Positions 5,930-13,964 of a stretch of 45,907 bases of DNA are shown piece by piece. Position 1 is the first letter of the stretch, and every line of letters starts with the position of its first letter. The notes under the pieces were generated by a model. It saw only the letters and a program-made list of their open reading frames with translations. It did no database searches and was not told the DNA's origin. Source of the stretch: Paludibaculum sp. (GTDB lineage: Bacteria > Acidobacteriota > Terriglobia > Bryobacterales > Bryobacteraceae); NCBI GenBank assembly GCA_029973955.1, contig JARKQJ010000066.1:1-45907 (forward strand), written 5' to 3'. The translations under genes and the position numbers were made by a program.

Positions 5930-6580
5930 CTAATCGGCTGGAGAGTCCGACGTGCGCGCGACCGGTAACCGCCAGCCGCGATAGATGGCCAACATTCGAA
6001 GCACGAAGCATAGGAGAGCGCCGCTGATGGTAACGGTCTGAGGCGGCCAGTGGAGTGCGTTGCCGATGACGACGACGCTCGCGCCGGCCAACGCTGCGAC
6101 CGCATAGATCTCCTTGCGAAAGACGGCAGGAACCTCCGACACGAGCACATCACGCACCACACCGCCGCCGATGCCGGTCAACATGCCGAGCAAGGCTGCT
6201 GGAATGGGGCCGAGATGATAGGCCAGCGCCTTGGCCGCGCCGGCTATCGCAAACAGCCCGAGGCCGATGGCATCGAAGATGAGGACGGCGTTTTGCACGC
6301 GGCTCACTTTCGCATGCCAGAAGAACGTGGTGACGCCCGCGACGACCGAAACCGCCACGTACCGCCAATCCTGGATTGAGGCGGGCGGAAGGGCGCCGAT
6401 GAAGACATCGCGGATGATTCCTCCGGATGCCGCCGCGGCGAAGGAAAGAACGAGCACACCGAAGATATCGAGCTTGTGCCGGGCGCCTGCAATCGCTCCG
6501 CTGATGGCGAAAGCAAAGGTCCCGAGGAGATCGAAGATCGTCAGCAGGAGGTGGACAACAACTTCTTCTCTGGGGGGCAT
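5930..6580 (-). CDS. TRIC/YadS-family (UPF0126) cation channel membrane protein
   Basis: This 216-aa integral membrane protein consists of two homologous repeats of three helices followed by a seventh helix, the layout of bacterial TRIC-type channels. Each repeat carries the family glycine-rich motif: ASGGIIRDVFIGALPP in the first and GIGGGVVRDVLVSEVP in the second. The start HLLLTIFDLLGTFAFAISGA is typical of the family. Bacterial members conduct K+ as homotrimers in the inner membrane. The gene starts 6 bases after the amidohydrolase stop and is probably co-transcribed with it. I see no functional link beyond that. Confidence 0.87.
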   Translation of the reverse strand: MPPREEVVVHLLLTIFDLLGTFAFAISGAIAGARHKLDIFGVLVLSFAAAASGGIIRDVFIGALPPASIQDWRYVAVSVVAGVTTFFWHAKVSRVQNAVLIFDAIGLGLFAIAGAAKALAYHLGPIPAALLGMLTGIGGGVVRDVLVSEVPAVFRKEIYAVAALAGASVVVIGNALHWPPQTVTISGALLCFVLRMLAIYRGWRLPVARTSDSPAD

Positions 6581-6586
6581 GGCGGT

Positions 6587-7834
6587 CTATTCAGATAACC
6601 AGGCCCGCGCAGCGGCGACCATGGCTTCCACCCCGGCTTCCAGCGTCGGATGGATCACGGGCGCGAAGCGTGGGTTGTGGTTGGTTGGAATGTCGCCCAT
6701 GCGGCCGGCCTTCAGTGCCCGTTCAAACTGAGCGGGATCGATCCCCCCGACGAACCAGAATACGGAGGGCACGTGCCATTGCGCCCCGAAACAGCCGAAG
6801 TCCTCGCTGGCACTCGTCGGCTTGGTCTCCTGCACTCTGCCCGGGAAGTGCTGCGTGAACGCACGCATTACGCGCTCGGCGGCATCCGGGTCGTTGCGCA
6901 CCGCGGAATAGCGGTCGAGAGGCTTGATTTCCGGTGGTCTGGGCGCTCCTGACGCCGCGGCCTCGGCATTGACGATCCGCTCCATGGCGGCCAGAACCCG
7001 GCGGCGGACGCCCTCGTCATAGGTGCGCACATTGACCTTCAGAATCGCCTCGCCGGGGATGACATTCTCCTTCGTTCCCGCCTGGAGCGAGCCGACCGTC
7101 ACCACGGCAGGTTCGGCGACGGCCAGTTCCCGGGAGACGATCGTCTGAAGCCGCAGGACCGTCGACGCCGCCATCACCACCGGATCGATACTCGCCTCCG
7201 GCATGGATCCGTGTGCGCCGCGCCCGAACATGCGAATCTCGAAGCTGTCGCCGGCCGAGGTGATCACACCCGAACGGCAGGCCAACTCGCCGGCGGGCAG
7301 GCTCATGACGTGTTGCCCGAGGATGACGTCCGGTTTGGGGAAGCGTTCAAAGAAGCCGTCGGCGATCATGGCCTGGGCGCCTTCGCCGGTTTCCTCGGCC
7401 GGCTGAAAGACCGAGATCAGGGTGCCATGCCAGAGATGGCGGGTTTGGGCCAGCACGGCGGTCGCGCCGATGAGAGACGCGACGTGCATGTCGTGCCCGC
7501 AGGCGTGCATGACGGGGACCGTCTTTCCGGCGCGGTCGGTGGAGGTGACGCGGCTGGCATAGGGCAGACCGGTGGCTTCTTCCACGGGCAGGGCGTCCAT
7601 ATCGGCGCGCAGCATCACGGTGGGTCCCGGTCCGTTTCGCAATACGCCGACGACGCCGGTCTTTCCGACGCGCTCGGTTACCTCGCAGCCGGAAGACCGA
7701 AGGTGGTCCGCGGCGATGGCGGCGGTGCGGATTTCCTGCATGGAGAGTTCAGGGTGCTCGTGCAGATCGATGTAGACCGCTTCGAGGCTGGGCATCAGGC
7801 GGTCCAGGTGGGGGGCCAGATTGTCCGTGTTCAT
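6587..7834 (-). CDS. M20-family amidohydrolase (hippurate/IAA-amino acid hydrolase type)
   Basis: This protein of about 415 aa is a dinuclear-metal amidohydrolase that releases amino acids from N-acyl or N-aryl conjugates. Motifs in order are HPELSMQE near the start, MLRADMDALPVEEATG, the metal-binding VMHACGHDMHVA, QPAEETGEGAQAMI with the catalytic Glu pair, and DFGCF near the end. A dimerisation (lid) domain occupies the middle. The frame continues upstream in Pro/Arg-rich nonsense, so I use the ATG at 7832-7834 (MNTDNLAPHLD). An ATG six codons earlier is possible. No signal peptide is seen, so it should be cytoplasmic. It is followed after 6 bases by the TRIC channel gene. Confidence 0.87.
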   Translation of the reverse strand: MNTDNLAPHLDRLMPSLEAVYIDLHEHPELSMQEIRTAAIAADHLRSSGCEVTERVGKTGVVGVLRNGPGPTVMLRADMDALPVEEATGLPYASRVTSTDRAGKTVPVMHACGHDMHVASLIGATAVLAQTRHLWHGTLISVFQPAEETGEGAQAMIADGFFERFPKPDVILGQHVMSLPAGELACRSGVITSAGDSFEIRMFGRGAHGSMPEASIDPVVMAASTVLRLQTIVSRELAVAEPAVVTVGSLQAGTKENVIPGEAILKVNVRTYDEGVRRRVLAAMERIVNAEAAASGAPRPPEIKPLDRYSAVRNDPDAAERVMRAFTQHFPGRVQETKPTSASEDFGCFGAQWHVPSVFWFVGGIDPAQFERALKAGRMGDIPTNHNPRFAPVIHPTLEAGVEAMVAAARAWLSE

Positions 7835-7943
7835 GAGAGGTCCAGGCTCCATCTTACGCCTGGACCAGGGAATTGACATGGGTGGGTTTGGGGAAGTGCC
7901 GGGGGGCGTGGCCCCGCCTCGGGGGGGACGGGGCACGGCTGGA

Positions 7944-8066
7944 CTTGTGGCCCCGGGACTGGCGTCCCGGGGGAAAACGGCAGACTTGTGGCCTCGGGAC
8001 GGGCGTCCCGGGGGAAAACGGCAGGCCCGTTACCCCGGACTGGCGTCCGGGGGAGACGGGGAAGGC
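7944..8066. repeat. Tandem 41-bp repeat, about three copies, each with a GGGAC/GTCCC hairpin
   Basis: Copies begin at 7944, 7985 and 8026. The first two are nearly identical (CTTGTGGCC, then GGGACNGGCGTCCC, then GGGGGAAAACGGCAG) and the third has diverged. Each unit carries a small inverted repeat (GGGAC...GTCCC, or CCGGAC...GTCCGG in the third). It occupies most of the 334-base gap between the divergent amidohydrolase and methyltransferase genes, and no gene was seen there. It is probably a dispersed extragenic palindromic repeat family. Confidence 0.7.
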
Positions 8067-8168
8067 GAGGGAGTGCAGGTGGATGTCCTTTGTAAGACAC
8101 TGATAAATCAGGCATCTAAGGTATTTCCCTACTTGCTCCGACAGGCGGCCGGAGTTAGCATCTAGGGC

Positions 8169-9368
8169 ATGCAAGTGGGCGACTTTCTTTCCGTACGGAA
8201 GGCATCGCGCGCTTGCGAGCGGCATCCTTCCGGACTGGGCCACTTTGACGTGGCGCTGTATATGAGAACGGGAAGGGAGTTAGAGAGGAAGGCGGCGGGA
8301 CGGCGGGACGGTCCGGCGTGTGTGCTGGATCTGGGCACGTACTTCGGCCATTCCGCGCTGACATTTGTGCTGGGAGCGGCGCAGGTTTCGAGGCGGCCTG
8401 GGATTCGCGTGCTGAGCCTGGATATCTTTGAGGAGCCGGAGTGGTACCGGGAGCAGCCAGACATTGCGGCCTTCATACGCACGCATGGCTCGGCGGACAG
8501 AGACGCGGTGGCCAGGTCGCTGGAGCTGACCTGCAAGAAAGAGGGACTGCCGGCCGAGTGCATCACGCTGTGGAAGCAGGACGTCAACCTGGTGACGGCA
8601 GAGGAACTGAAGGGCTTCGCGCCAGGCGGCTTCGATGCGGTGGCGATCGACTGCGGGAAGACGCCGGAAGCGATGAACTCGATCGTGAAGCTGGTGTGCG
8701 ATCCGGCGGTGACGCGGCCTGGCGCGGTGGTGTGCTTTCAGGATTTCCACGATTGGCATGCACCGTGGAACGTGGTGGCCTTCTGGAAACTGCTGCGGCT
8801 CGGCTACCTGCGAATCCGTTCGATTGAACCGGGCATCGCGCCGGTGGCGGAGATCGTGAAGCACGGCAACCCGGGAGAGGTGTGCAACCGAATCGAACAC
8901 CGGGAACCGGATTGGTGCTCCATCCACACGGACCGCGAGAATGAGTTTGCCGCATATGACGGCATGAGCCAGCTTCTGGATCGGCTGAACCAGCCGGCGA
9001 AGCGGCTCCGGGTGCAGTGTTTGCAGGTGGGAGCGCTATTGCGGCACGGCGAAGTGAGCGAAGCGGAAGCACTGCTGGATCGCCTGGACGCCGAGTGGCC
9101 GAGGTGGTTGCGGGATGGTTCTTTGCTGGAGGCATACCGGCGGTTTGCGCACGTGAAGACAGGGAAGAAGGATCTGAGTTTGAGGCTCAGGACGACCTAC
9201 TCCCAGCGCCGAAGGACGGCCGCGGCCCGATGGCTGCAGCGAGCCCACCTCTACTCCGAGTATTTTCGTTCTCCGGTCGCGGTGGGGGAAGTGCAGTTGC
9301 GTGCCAGGCGGGAAGGGGGGCGCGTGCAGCCGGCCTCCGTTTCGAGGCAGGGCTTCGAGGACAGTTAG
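8169..9368 (+). CDS. Class I SAM-dependent methyltransferase (Methyltransf_24-like)
   Basis: This 399-aa protein has a Rossmann-type SAM-binding region. Motif I is VLDLGTYFGHSALTFVLGA, with a first-strand Asp and a Gly-rich loop. An acidic strand end follows (VLSLDIFEEPEW), then FDAVAIDCGKTPEAMNSIVK and VVCFQDFHDWHAPWNVVAFW. This is the layout of the small-molecule methyltransferase_24 group, which often acts on sugars. The C-terminal 130 residues are Arg/Leu-rich and TPR-like (LLRHGEVSEAEALLDRLDAE) and could bind a partner. The substrate is unknown. Upstream lie the 41-bp repeats, and only a weak ribosome-binding site precedes the ATG. It converges on the broken glycoside hydrolase with 11 bases between. 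Confidence 0.7.
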   Translation: MQVGDFLSVRKASRACERHPSGLGHFDVALYMRTGRELERKAAGRRDGPACVLDLGTYFGHSALTFVLGAAQVSRRPGIRVLSLDIFEEPEWYREQPDIAAFIRTHGSADRDAVARSLELTCKKEGLPAECITLWKQDVNLVTAEELKGFAPGGFDAVAIDCGKTPEAMNSIVKLVCDPAVTRPGAVVCFQDFHDWHAPWNVVAFWKLLRLGYLRIRSIEPGIAPVAEIVKHGNPGEVCNRIEHREPDWCSIHTDRENEFAAYDGMSQLLDRLNQPAKRLRVQCLQVGALLRHGEVSEAEALLDRLDAEWPRWLRDGSLLEAYRRFAHVKTGKKDLSLRLRTTYSQRRRTAAARWLQRAHLYSEYFRSPVAVGEVQLRARREGGRVQPASVSRQGFEDS

Positions 9369-9379
9369 GGGAGAACAGT

Positions 9380-10037
9380 TCAGCGCTTGAGTTTGTGGAC
9401 TTCGGCGGCGGCGAGCAGGAAGGCGCCGGTGACGTATTCGTGGGTGCTTTCCCGGGCGGCGGGGTTGGGGCGGTGGTCGACCGGCTGGCCCCATTTGGAC
9501 GCGGCCGTCTTCGCCGAGGGCGGACAAGAGGGCTGAGATGGACTTGCCGATGGCGGGGAGGTAAGTGGGGCGATCGAGGAGGTGATGGTTGACGCCCCAG
9601 GCCATGCCGAAGCAGAAGAAGCCGGTGCCGCTGGATTCGGGCCTCCGGGTTTCGGGAGGATCGTCGAGGCTGGCGCGCCAGAGGCCGTCGGGGGGCTGGC
9701 GGCGGAGGAGTTCGGCGGCCATGCGGCGGAAGGTCTTTTCGTAGCCGGCGCGCCGCGGATCGTTGCGGGGGAGGGATTCGAGGAGGCGGGCGATGCCGGC
9801 AAAAACCCAGCCGTTGCCGCGGGACCAGAAGATGTTGTTGCCGAGGGGGGAGAGTTGGGCTTTGTAGCGGAGGTCGCGGTAGTAGAGGCCTGAGGCGTCG
9901 TCCCAGAGTTCGGCGGAGACGTCGTCGAAGAAGGACTGCATGGTGTCGAGGTAAGCGGGCTGGCGGGTGGCGCGGGCGAGGGCGGCGGTGGGGAGGAGGG
10001 TGAGGGCGATGGCTGCGAGGAGGCGGAGCGGGGCCAT
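9380..10037 (-). pseudogene. Secreted glycoside hydrolase family 88/105-like protein, lacking its N-terminal half and frameshifted
   Basis: The reading begins with a good signal peptide (MAPLRLLAAIALTLLPTAA) and passes straight into the second half of an unsaturated rhamnogalacturonyl-hydrolase-type fold: LYYRDLRY, NNIFWSRGNGWVFAGIARLL, RQPPDGLWRASLDD, SSGTGFFCFGMAWGVN. Intact relatives have about 150 more residues before this, including a catalytic Asp, so an in-frame deletion seems to have joined the leader to the C-terminal half. Near 9494-9496 the minus strand reads GTCCAAATGG where GTCCAATGG would continue the family sequence. The extra A shifts the frame, and the proper ending (WGQPVDHRPNP ... 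YVTGAFLLAAAEVHKLKR) lies in the next frame with a stop at 9380-9382. Such enzymes remove unsaturated uronate from pectin fragments. Confidence 0.75.
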
Positions 10038-10111
10038 GCTCAGAGTCCAGGATGGGGCGAGCGAATAGAGAGCGCCTCGGGGCGGGGGCCGCGAGGCGCT
10101 CTGGGAGGAGA

Positions 10112-11041
10112 TCACTGCATGACGATGCGGCCTTCCTGGATGCGGAAGGGCGTGAGGGCGGAGAACGCTCGCTGAGAGGGGCCGGCGGTGAGCCAGGCTT
10201 CGAGGAGGTACGAGCCGTCAGGGAGTTGAATGGGGATCTCGACATTGTGGGCGAGACCGGAGCTGACGTCGCGGCTGCGGGTGGCCTGGGTGAAGGCACG
10301 GCCATCGGACCATTGATGGACGGGGCGGCCGGTGGAATCCCAGAGAACGAGGTCAAAATCCTGAGATGTAGGGTAGACCAGGGTGAGGGGCTCCGGGGTG
10401 GAGAGGGTGAGGCGGAGGGCGGCGTTCAGGAGGCCTCCGGGGGAGAGGGCGACCGCCGCGTGGAAGGAGGCGGCGGGGCGGCCGGCGAAGGTGAGATGGC
10501 CGACGCGGGCTTCGATGAGGGTGAAGGTGCGGAAGCCGGCGATGGTGGTGACCACGCGGCGCAGCAGGCCGAGGTTGGGGGCGTAGGTTTCGGCTTCGAT
10601 GCCGGCGTCGGCGCAGGAGAAGGTGCGGTACTGGAGTTCGGCTGTGACGGCCACCTCACCGATGGGGCCGAGGTAGGGGCCGGACTTGGCGATGGGCTGA
10701 GATTCCTGCTCACAGGGACGGAATGGGGCGTTGGCCCAGCCGGGGCGGGCATCTTCAAAGGAGGTCAGGAGCTGATCGCGGCCGGTCTCTTCGTCGAGGA
10801 AGAAGAGGTTGCCGTTGGCGGCGGCGCGGACCCAGAGGGGGCGATCGACGTAGCCGATGAGCCGGTAGTAGACCTGGCCGTCCTGGGTGTGGAGCGGGGT
10901 TCCGACTCGGATGGTGAAGGACTCGCCGGTGGAGAGATGGGAATAGGTCCAGGAGTTGCCGGGCTGGAGCGGGAGGTAATCGGCGGCGAAGGCCGCGGCG
11001 GTGGTGGTTAAGGCGAGTAGCGCCAATCTCGAAAATTGCAT
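10112..11041 (-). CDS. Secreted protein with a C-terminal BsuPI (proteinase-inhibitor-like) domain
   Basis: This protein of about 309 aa has a signal peptide (MQFSRLALLALTTTAAAFA). The first 200 residues form an unrecognised beta-rich region starting YLPLQPGNSWTYSH, a pattern common in acidobacterial secreted proteins that measure up to a 'normal' unit. Cysteines occur at FRPCEQ and FSCADAG. The last 100 residues match the intracellular proteinase inhibitor BsuPI fold: LRLTLSTPEPLTLVYPTSQD, FDLVLWDSTGRPVHQWSDGR, AFTQA, then LPDGSYLLEAW. I use the second ATG because the first overlaps a TATAAT box. Inhibitor activity is unproven here; the fold also occurs as a generic Ig-like adhesion or scaffolding domain. 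Confidence 0.65.
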   Translation of the reverse strand: MQFSRLALLALTTTAAAFAADYLPLQPGNSWTYSHLSTGESFTIRVGTPLHTQDGQVYYRLIGYVDRPLWVRAAANGNLFFLDEETGRDQLLTSFEDARPGWANAPFRPCEQESQPIAKSGPYLGPIGEVAVTAELQYRTFSCADAGIEAETYAPNLGLLRRVVTTIAGFRTFTLIEARVGHLTFAGRPAASFHAAVALSPGGLLNAALRLTLSTPEPLTLVYPTSQDFDLVLWDSTGRPVHQWSDGRAFTQATRSRDVSSGLAHNVEIPIQLPDGSYLLEAWLTAGPSQRAFSALTPFRIQEGRIVMQ

Positions 11042-11078
11042 GACATGGGAGTAGACGAGCTCACCGAACGATAGGTTC

Positions 11079-11084
11079 ATTATA
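11079..11084 (-). promoter_or_regulatory. Candidate -10 box for the BsuPI-domain gene
   Basis: On the minus strand, TATAAT lies about 37 bases before the ATG at 11041 in an AT-rich island. It overlaps an upstream in-frame ATG (11080), which argues for the downstream start. A convincing -35 box at 16-18 bases is not seen. Confidence 0.4.
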
Positions 11085-11137
11085 AAGAAGTAAACAATGA
11101 AGCGGCGAGGGCCGGGGATAGCCTTGCCGGGAATCGC

Positions 11138-12871
11138 CTACAGGCGCCGGAGGGTAACCTGGTGCGGGCCGATGGTCTTGTCGCCCTGGGTGAGATCGAT
11201 GCGGAGTTGACCAGGGCCATGGGGGAGGTTGAGTTCGCCGAAGTCGAGGCTGACGGCGCCCTGGGCGAAGCTCTGCGCGGCTGATGCGCCGTTGAGGTGG
11301 AAGCGGGCTTCGCCGGAGAGATCGGCGGGCTGGAGGACTGCGGTGACAGCGAATTTGCCGGCGGCGGCGACATCGACTTCCCAGTGGCCGTTGCTGCCTT
11401 TGTCCCAACCGCCGGTGCCGCCGCGCCAGTCCTGGCGGGTGAGCACGGTGGGGTTTTCGTGCTCGGTGCCGAGGAGGATTTTCGGCGGCGCATAGCCGCG
11501 GGTGGCGCTGACGCTGGCGAACCAGGCTTCGTAGTCCTGCCGCAATTGCTGCACGATGGTGGGGTTGGCCGAGGCGACGTCGTGCTGTTCGCCGGGGTCG
11601 TTGGCGATGTCGTAGAGTTCCTTGCCGTTGACGAGCTTCCAGCGCTGGTTGCGGGCGGCGCAATCGCGGAAAGGCTCGGGCTGGTCGCCGCGGTGCCACT
11701 GGAAGAAAAGGGTGCGGTCAGACCAGTTCCCTGCCCCGCCGCGCAGGAGAGGCAGGAGGCTTCGGCCGTCGATCTGGCGGCCGGGCGGGAGAGTGGCGCC
11801 GCAGGCGTCGGCGATGGTGGGGGTGAAGTCGATGTGGGCAGCGAGGCGGTCGATTTTGGTCCCGGGCCGGACCACGGCCGGCCAGCGGACGAAGAACGGC
11901 ACGCGGATGCCGCCCTCATAGACGGAGCCTTTGGTGCCGCGCCAGGGTCCGTTGTAGCGCGTGCGCTGCTGTGGGCCGTTGTCGGTCATGAAGATGAGGA
12001 TGGTGTTCTCTTCGAGCTTGAGTTCGCGCAGTTTGGCGAGGACGCGGCCGAGGTTGGTGTCGGCGTTTTCGACCATGGCGTAGATTTTGGCGGTGGTTTC
12101 GTCGAGGCCGAGTTTGCGGTAGGGGGCGACAGCGGCGTCGTCGATTTCGAGCGGAGAGTGCGGGGCGTTGGTGGGGAGATAGCAGAAGAAGGGCCGTTCG
12201 CGGTGGCGTTCGATGAAGTCGAGGGCGAGGTTCGTGTAGATGTCGGTGCAGTAGCCCTGGTAGCGGCGGGGGCGGCCCATCTCCATGAGGATGGGGTTGG
12301 TGTAGGAGCCGCCGTTGGGGACGTCGGAGGGCTGGCCGAGTCCGCCGCCGCGGATGACGACGGCTTCGTCGAAGCCCTGGTCCATGGCGCGCAGGGGGTA
12401 GCAGTCGCCGAGGTGCCATTTGCCGAAGATGCCGGTGCGGTAGCCGGCGCCGCGGAGCATTTCGGCGACGGTCACTTCGTCGGGGTGCATCATCGATCTG
12501 CCGATGTAGGTATCGACGACGCCGGTGCGGTAGTTGTAGCGGCCGGTGAGCAGGCAGGCCCGCGTGGGGGAGCAGACGGGCATGGAATGGAAGTCAGTGA
12601 ACTGGACGCCTTCGCGGGCGACGCGATCCATGTTGGGCGTGCGGATTTTGTCGTTGCCGTGGATGCCGACGTCGCCCCAGCCCTGGTCATCGGTGAGCAT
12701 GAAGACGACGTTGGGCCGGCGGCGAGGGGTGGGGGCGGCGAGCAAGGCGGCCGTGGAGAGGAAGCCGCGGCGGCTCAGGGGCGTCTCATGCCGGCCGGGG
12801 CCGGGGGTGGAGTGGTTTTTCGGTGCCGGGTTGGCCGGCAGGCCGTTCGGTTTGGCCGGGGTGAACTTCAT
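11138..12871 (-). CDS. Tat-exported arylsulfatase-type sulfatase
   Basis: This protein of about 577 aa is a formylglycine-dependent sulfatase. The maturation motif CSPTR lies at residues 100-104 (PVCSPTRACLLTGRYNYRTG) and the metal-binding LTDDQGWGD at about 59-67. Further family features are TGIFGKWHLGD, THE proximal APHSPLEIDD block and FMTDNGPQQ. The N-terminus holds a twin-arginine leader (LSRRGFLSTAALLAA). The last 100 residues after the catalytic domain (DWRGGTGGWDKGSNGHW, ending HQVTLRRL) form a beta-rich extension that probably binds carbohydrate or a surface. The start is the ATG preceded at 8 bases by GGAGGG; an ATG 15 codons earlier lacks a site. It would act in the periplasm on sulfated glycans. 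No formylglycine-generating enzyme is in the window. Confidence 0.9.
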   Translation of the reverse strand: MKFTPAKPNGLPANPAPKNHSTPGPGRHETPLSRRGFLSTAALLAAPTPRRRPNVVFMLTDDQGWGDVGIHGNDKIRTPNMDRVAREGVQFTDFHSMPVCSPTRACLLTGRYNYRTGVVDTYIGRSMMHPDEVTVAEMLRGAGYRTGIFGKWHLGDCYPLRAMDQGFDEAVVIRGGGLGQPSDVPNGGSYTNPILMEMGRPRRYQGYCTDIYTNLALDFIERHRERPFFCYLPTNAPHSPLEIDDAAVAPYRKLGLDETTAKIYAMVENADTNLGRVLAKLRELKLEENTILIFMTDNGPQQRTRYNGPWRGTKGSVYEGGIRVPFFVRWPAVVRPGTKIDRLAAHIDFTPTIADACGATLPPGRQIDGRSLLPLLRGGAGNWSDRTLFFQWHRGDQPEPFRDCAARNQRWKLVNGKELYDIANDPGEQHDVASANPTIVQQLRQDYEAWFASVSATRGYAPPKILLGTEHENPTVLTRQDWRGGTGGWDKGSNGHWEVDVAAAGKFAVTAVLQPADLSGEARFHLNGASAAQSFAQGAVSLDFGELNLPHGPGQLRIDLTQGDKTIGPHQVTLRRL

Positions 12872-13016
12872 CGACTTTCCCTCCATGGGGGCGTCACGCG
12901 GGCAATCCTGCGTCAACGATCATCTCACTTGGGCGTGCAGGTTGGCGCCGGGATGGGCTTCCTGGCAGAAAACGGCACGCGGGGGAGACGGGCCCAAGGT
13001 TGAAGATGTCTGGTGA

Positions 13017-13266
13017 GTGGGATGTGGTGCTTGTGGCGCGGGGCTTGGAAGTACTCGAATGACGACCGGCTTGCGTGCTTTGCGTCGATGCTGGGAGCGG
13101 ACTTGGTACGTGACGGATCATCATCCGGCGGATTGCCTGCACAGCATGATGAACATCGGAGGGATTCCGGCCGGAGGGACGAGGGGGAGTGCGGGGGAAG
13201 ATCTACAGGTTCCGGGGCGGGCTGGAGGAGTTGAAGAAGAAGTGGGCGCGGAAGTTTGAGCGGTAA
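13017..13266 (+). pseudogene. Coding remnant with a frameshift, family not recognised
   Basis: The gap between the sulfatase and the response regulator contains coding-like sequence on the plus strand. One frame reads WERTWYVTDHHPADCLHSMM and then NIGGIPAGGT. After a one-base slip in a G-run near 13190 a second frame continues KIYRFRGGLEELKKKWARKF and ends at TAA 13264-13266. The Lys/Trp-rich ending and the His/Asp-rich middle recall the tail of a family 2 glycosyltransferase, but this is a guess. There is no credible start, so the gene has been lost apart from its 3' end. Confidence 0.35.
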
Positions 13267-13325
13267 TAGAGGCCCCAGGCAGGCGGGGGGCTGAGGGCGG
13301 CGTTCGAGGAGGAGGCGGGCGAGGG

Positions 13326-13964
13326 TTATTCGACGAGGCCATTGCGAAAGGCGAAACGGACCAGTTCACCGACGCTGTGAAGGCCGAGTTTTTCCATGAT
13401 GCGGGTGCGGTGGCCGTCGATGGTATAGACGCTGAGATTGAGGGCGGAGGCTATTTCCTTGTTGGTCTTGCCCTCGGCGATCCATTGGAGGACCTCTTTC
13501 TCCCGGGAGGTGAGGAGGTCGAGAGGGTTAGTGGCGTGCTTGCGGTAGTCCTTGAGTACGGCGCCGGCGACTTCGGGACTGAGGTAACTGTTGCCTTGCG
13601 CGACGGCGCGGACCGCGGCGATGAGTTCGGTATCGGCGGATTCCTTGAGGATGTAGCCTTCCGCGCCGGCGCGGATAATTTCGCGGACGTAGACTCCATC
13701 GCGATGGACGCTGAGGGCGAGGACGCGGGTCAAGGGTTCGGCCTGACGGATGCGGCGGGTGGCCTCAATGCCGTTCAGTTCCGGCATGGTGACATCCATG
13801 ACGACGACATCGGGGCGGAGGCGGGCAGCCATTTCGACGGCTTCGCGGCCGTTGCCGGCTTCTCCGATCACCTCCAGGTCGTCGAGCGCCTCCAGGATGA
13901 GGCGGAAGCCCTGGCGCACCATTTGGTGGTCGTCAGCCAGCAGGATTCGGATCTTCTTTTTCAT
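13326..13964 (-). CDS. NarL/FixJ-type LuxR-family response regulator
   Basis: This protein of about 212 aa begins with a receiver domain: acidic pair ADD at 10-12, phospho-acceptor Asp57 in VVVMDVTMPELNG, conserved Ser in VLALSVHRDG, and Lys in AEGYILKESADTE. The C-terminal LuxR-type HTH follows (LTSREKEVLQWIAEGKTNKE, IASALNLSVYTIDGHRTRIM). The frame continues upstream in nonsense, so the ATG at 13962-13964 behind GAGAGAG is chosen. It overlaps the 3' end of the sensor kinase gene by 32 bases, so the two are translationally coupled. Target genes cannot be read from the sequence. Confidence 0.93.
   Translation of the reverse strand: MKKKIRILLADDHQMVRQGFRLILEALDDLEVIGEAGNGREAVEMAARLRPDVVVMDVTMPELNGIEATRRIRQAEPLTRVLALSVHRDGVYVREIIRAGAEGYILKESADTELIAAVRAVAQGNSYLSPEVAGAVLKDYRKHATNPLDLLTSREKEVLQWIAEGKTNKEIASALNLSVYTIDGHRTRIMEKLGLHSVGELVRFAFRNGLVE

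Noticed and set aside
7854..8243. Short frames across the 41-bp repeat region
   Set aside because: They only translate the repeat (GTPVPRPQV-like units) and have no other support.
11297..13003. 568-codon open frame on the plus strand across the sulfatase
   Set aside because: Antisense to the sulfatase, whose CSPTR motif and Tat leader are clear; the plus-strand product has no recognisable features.
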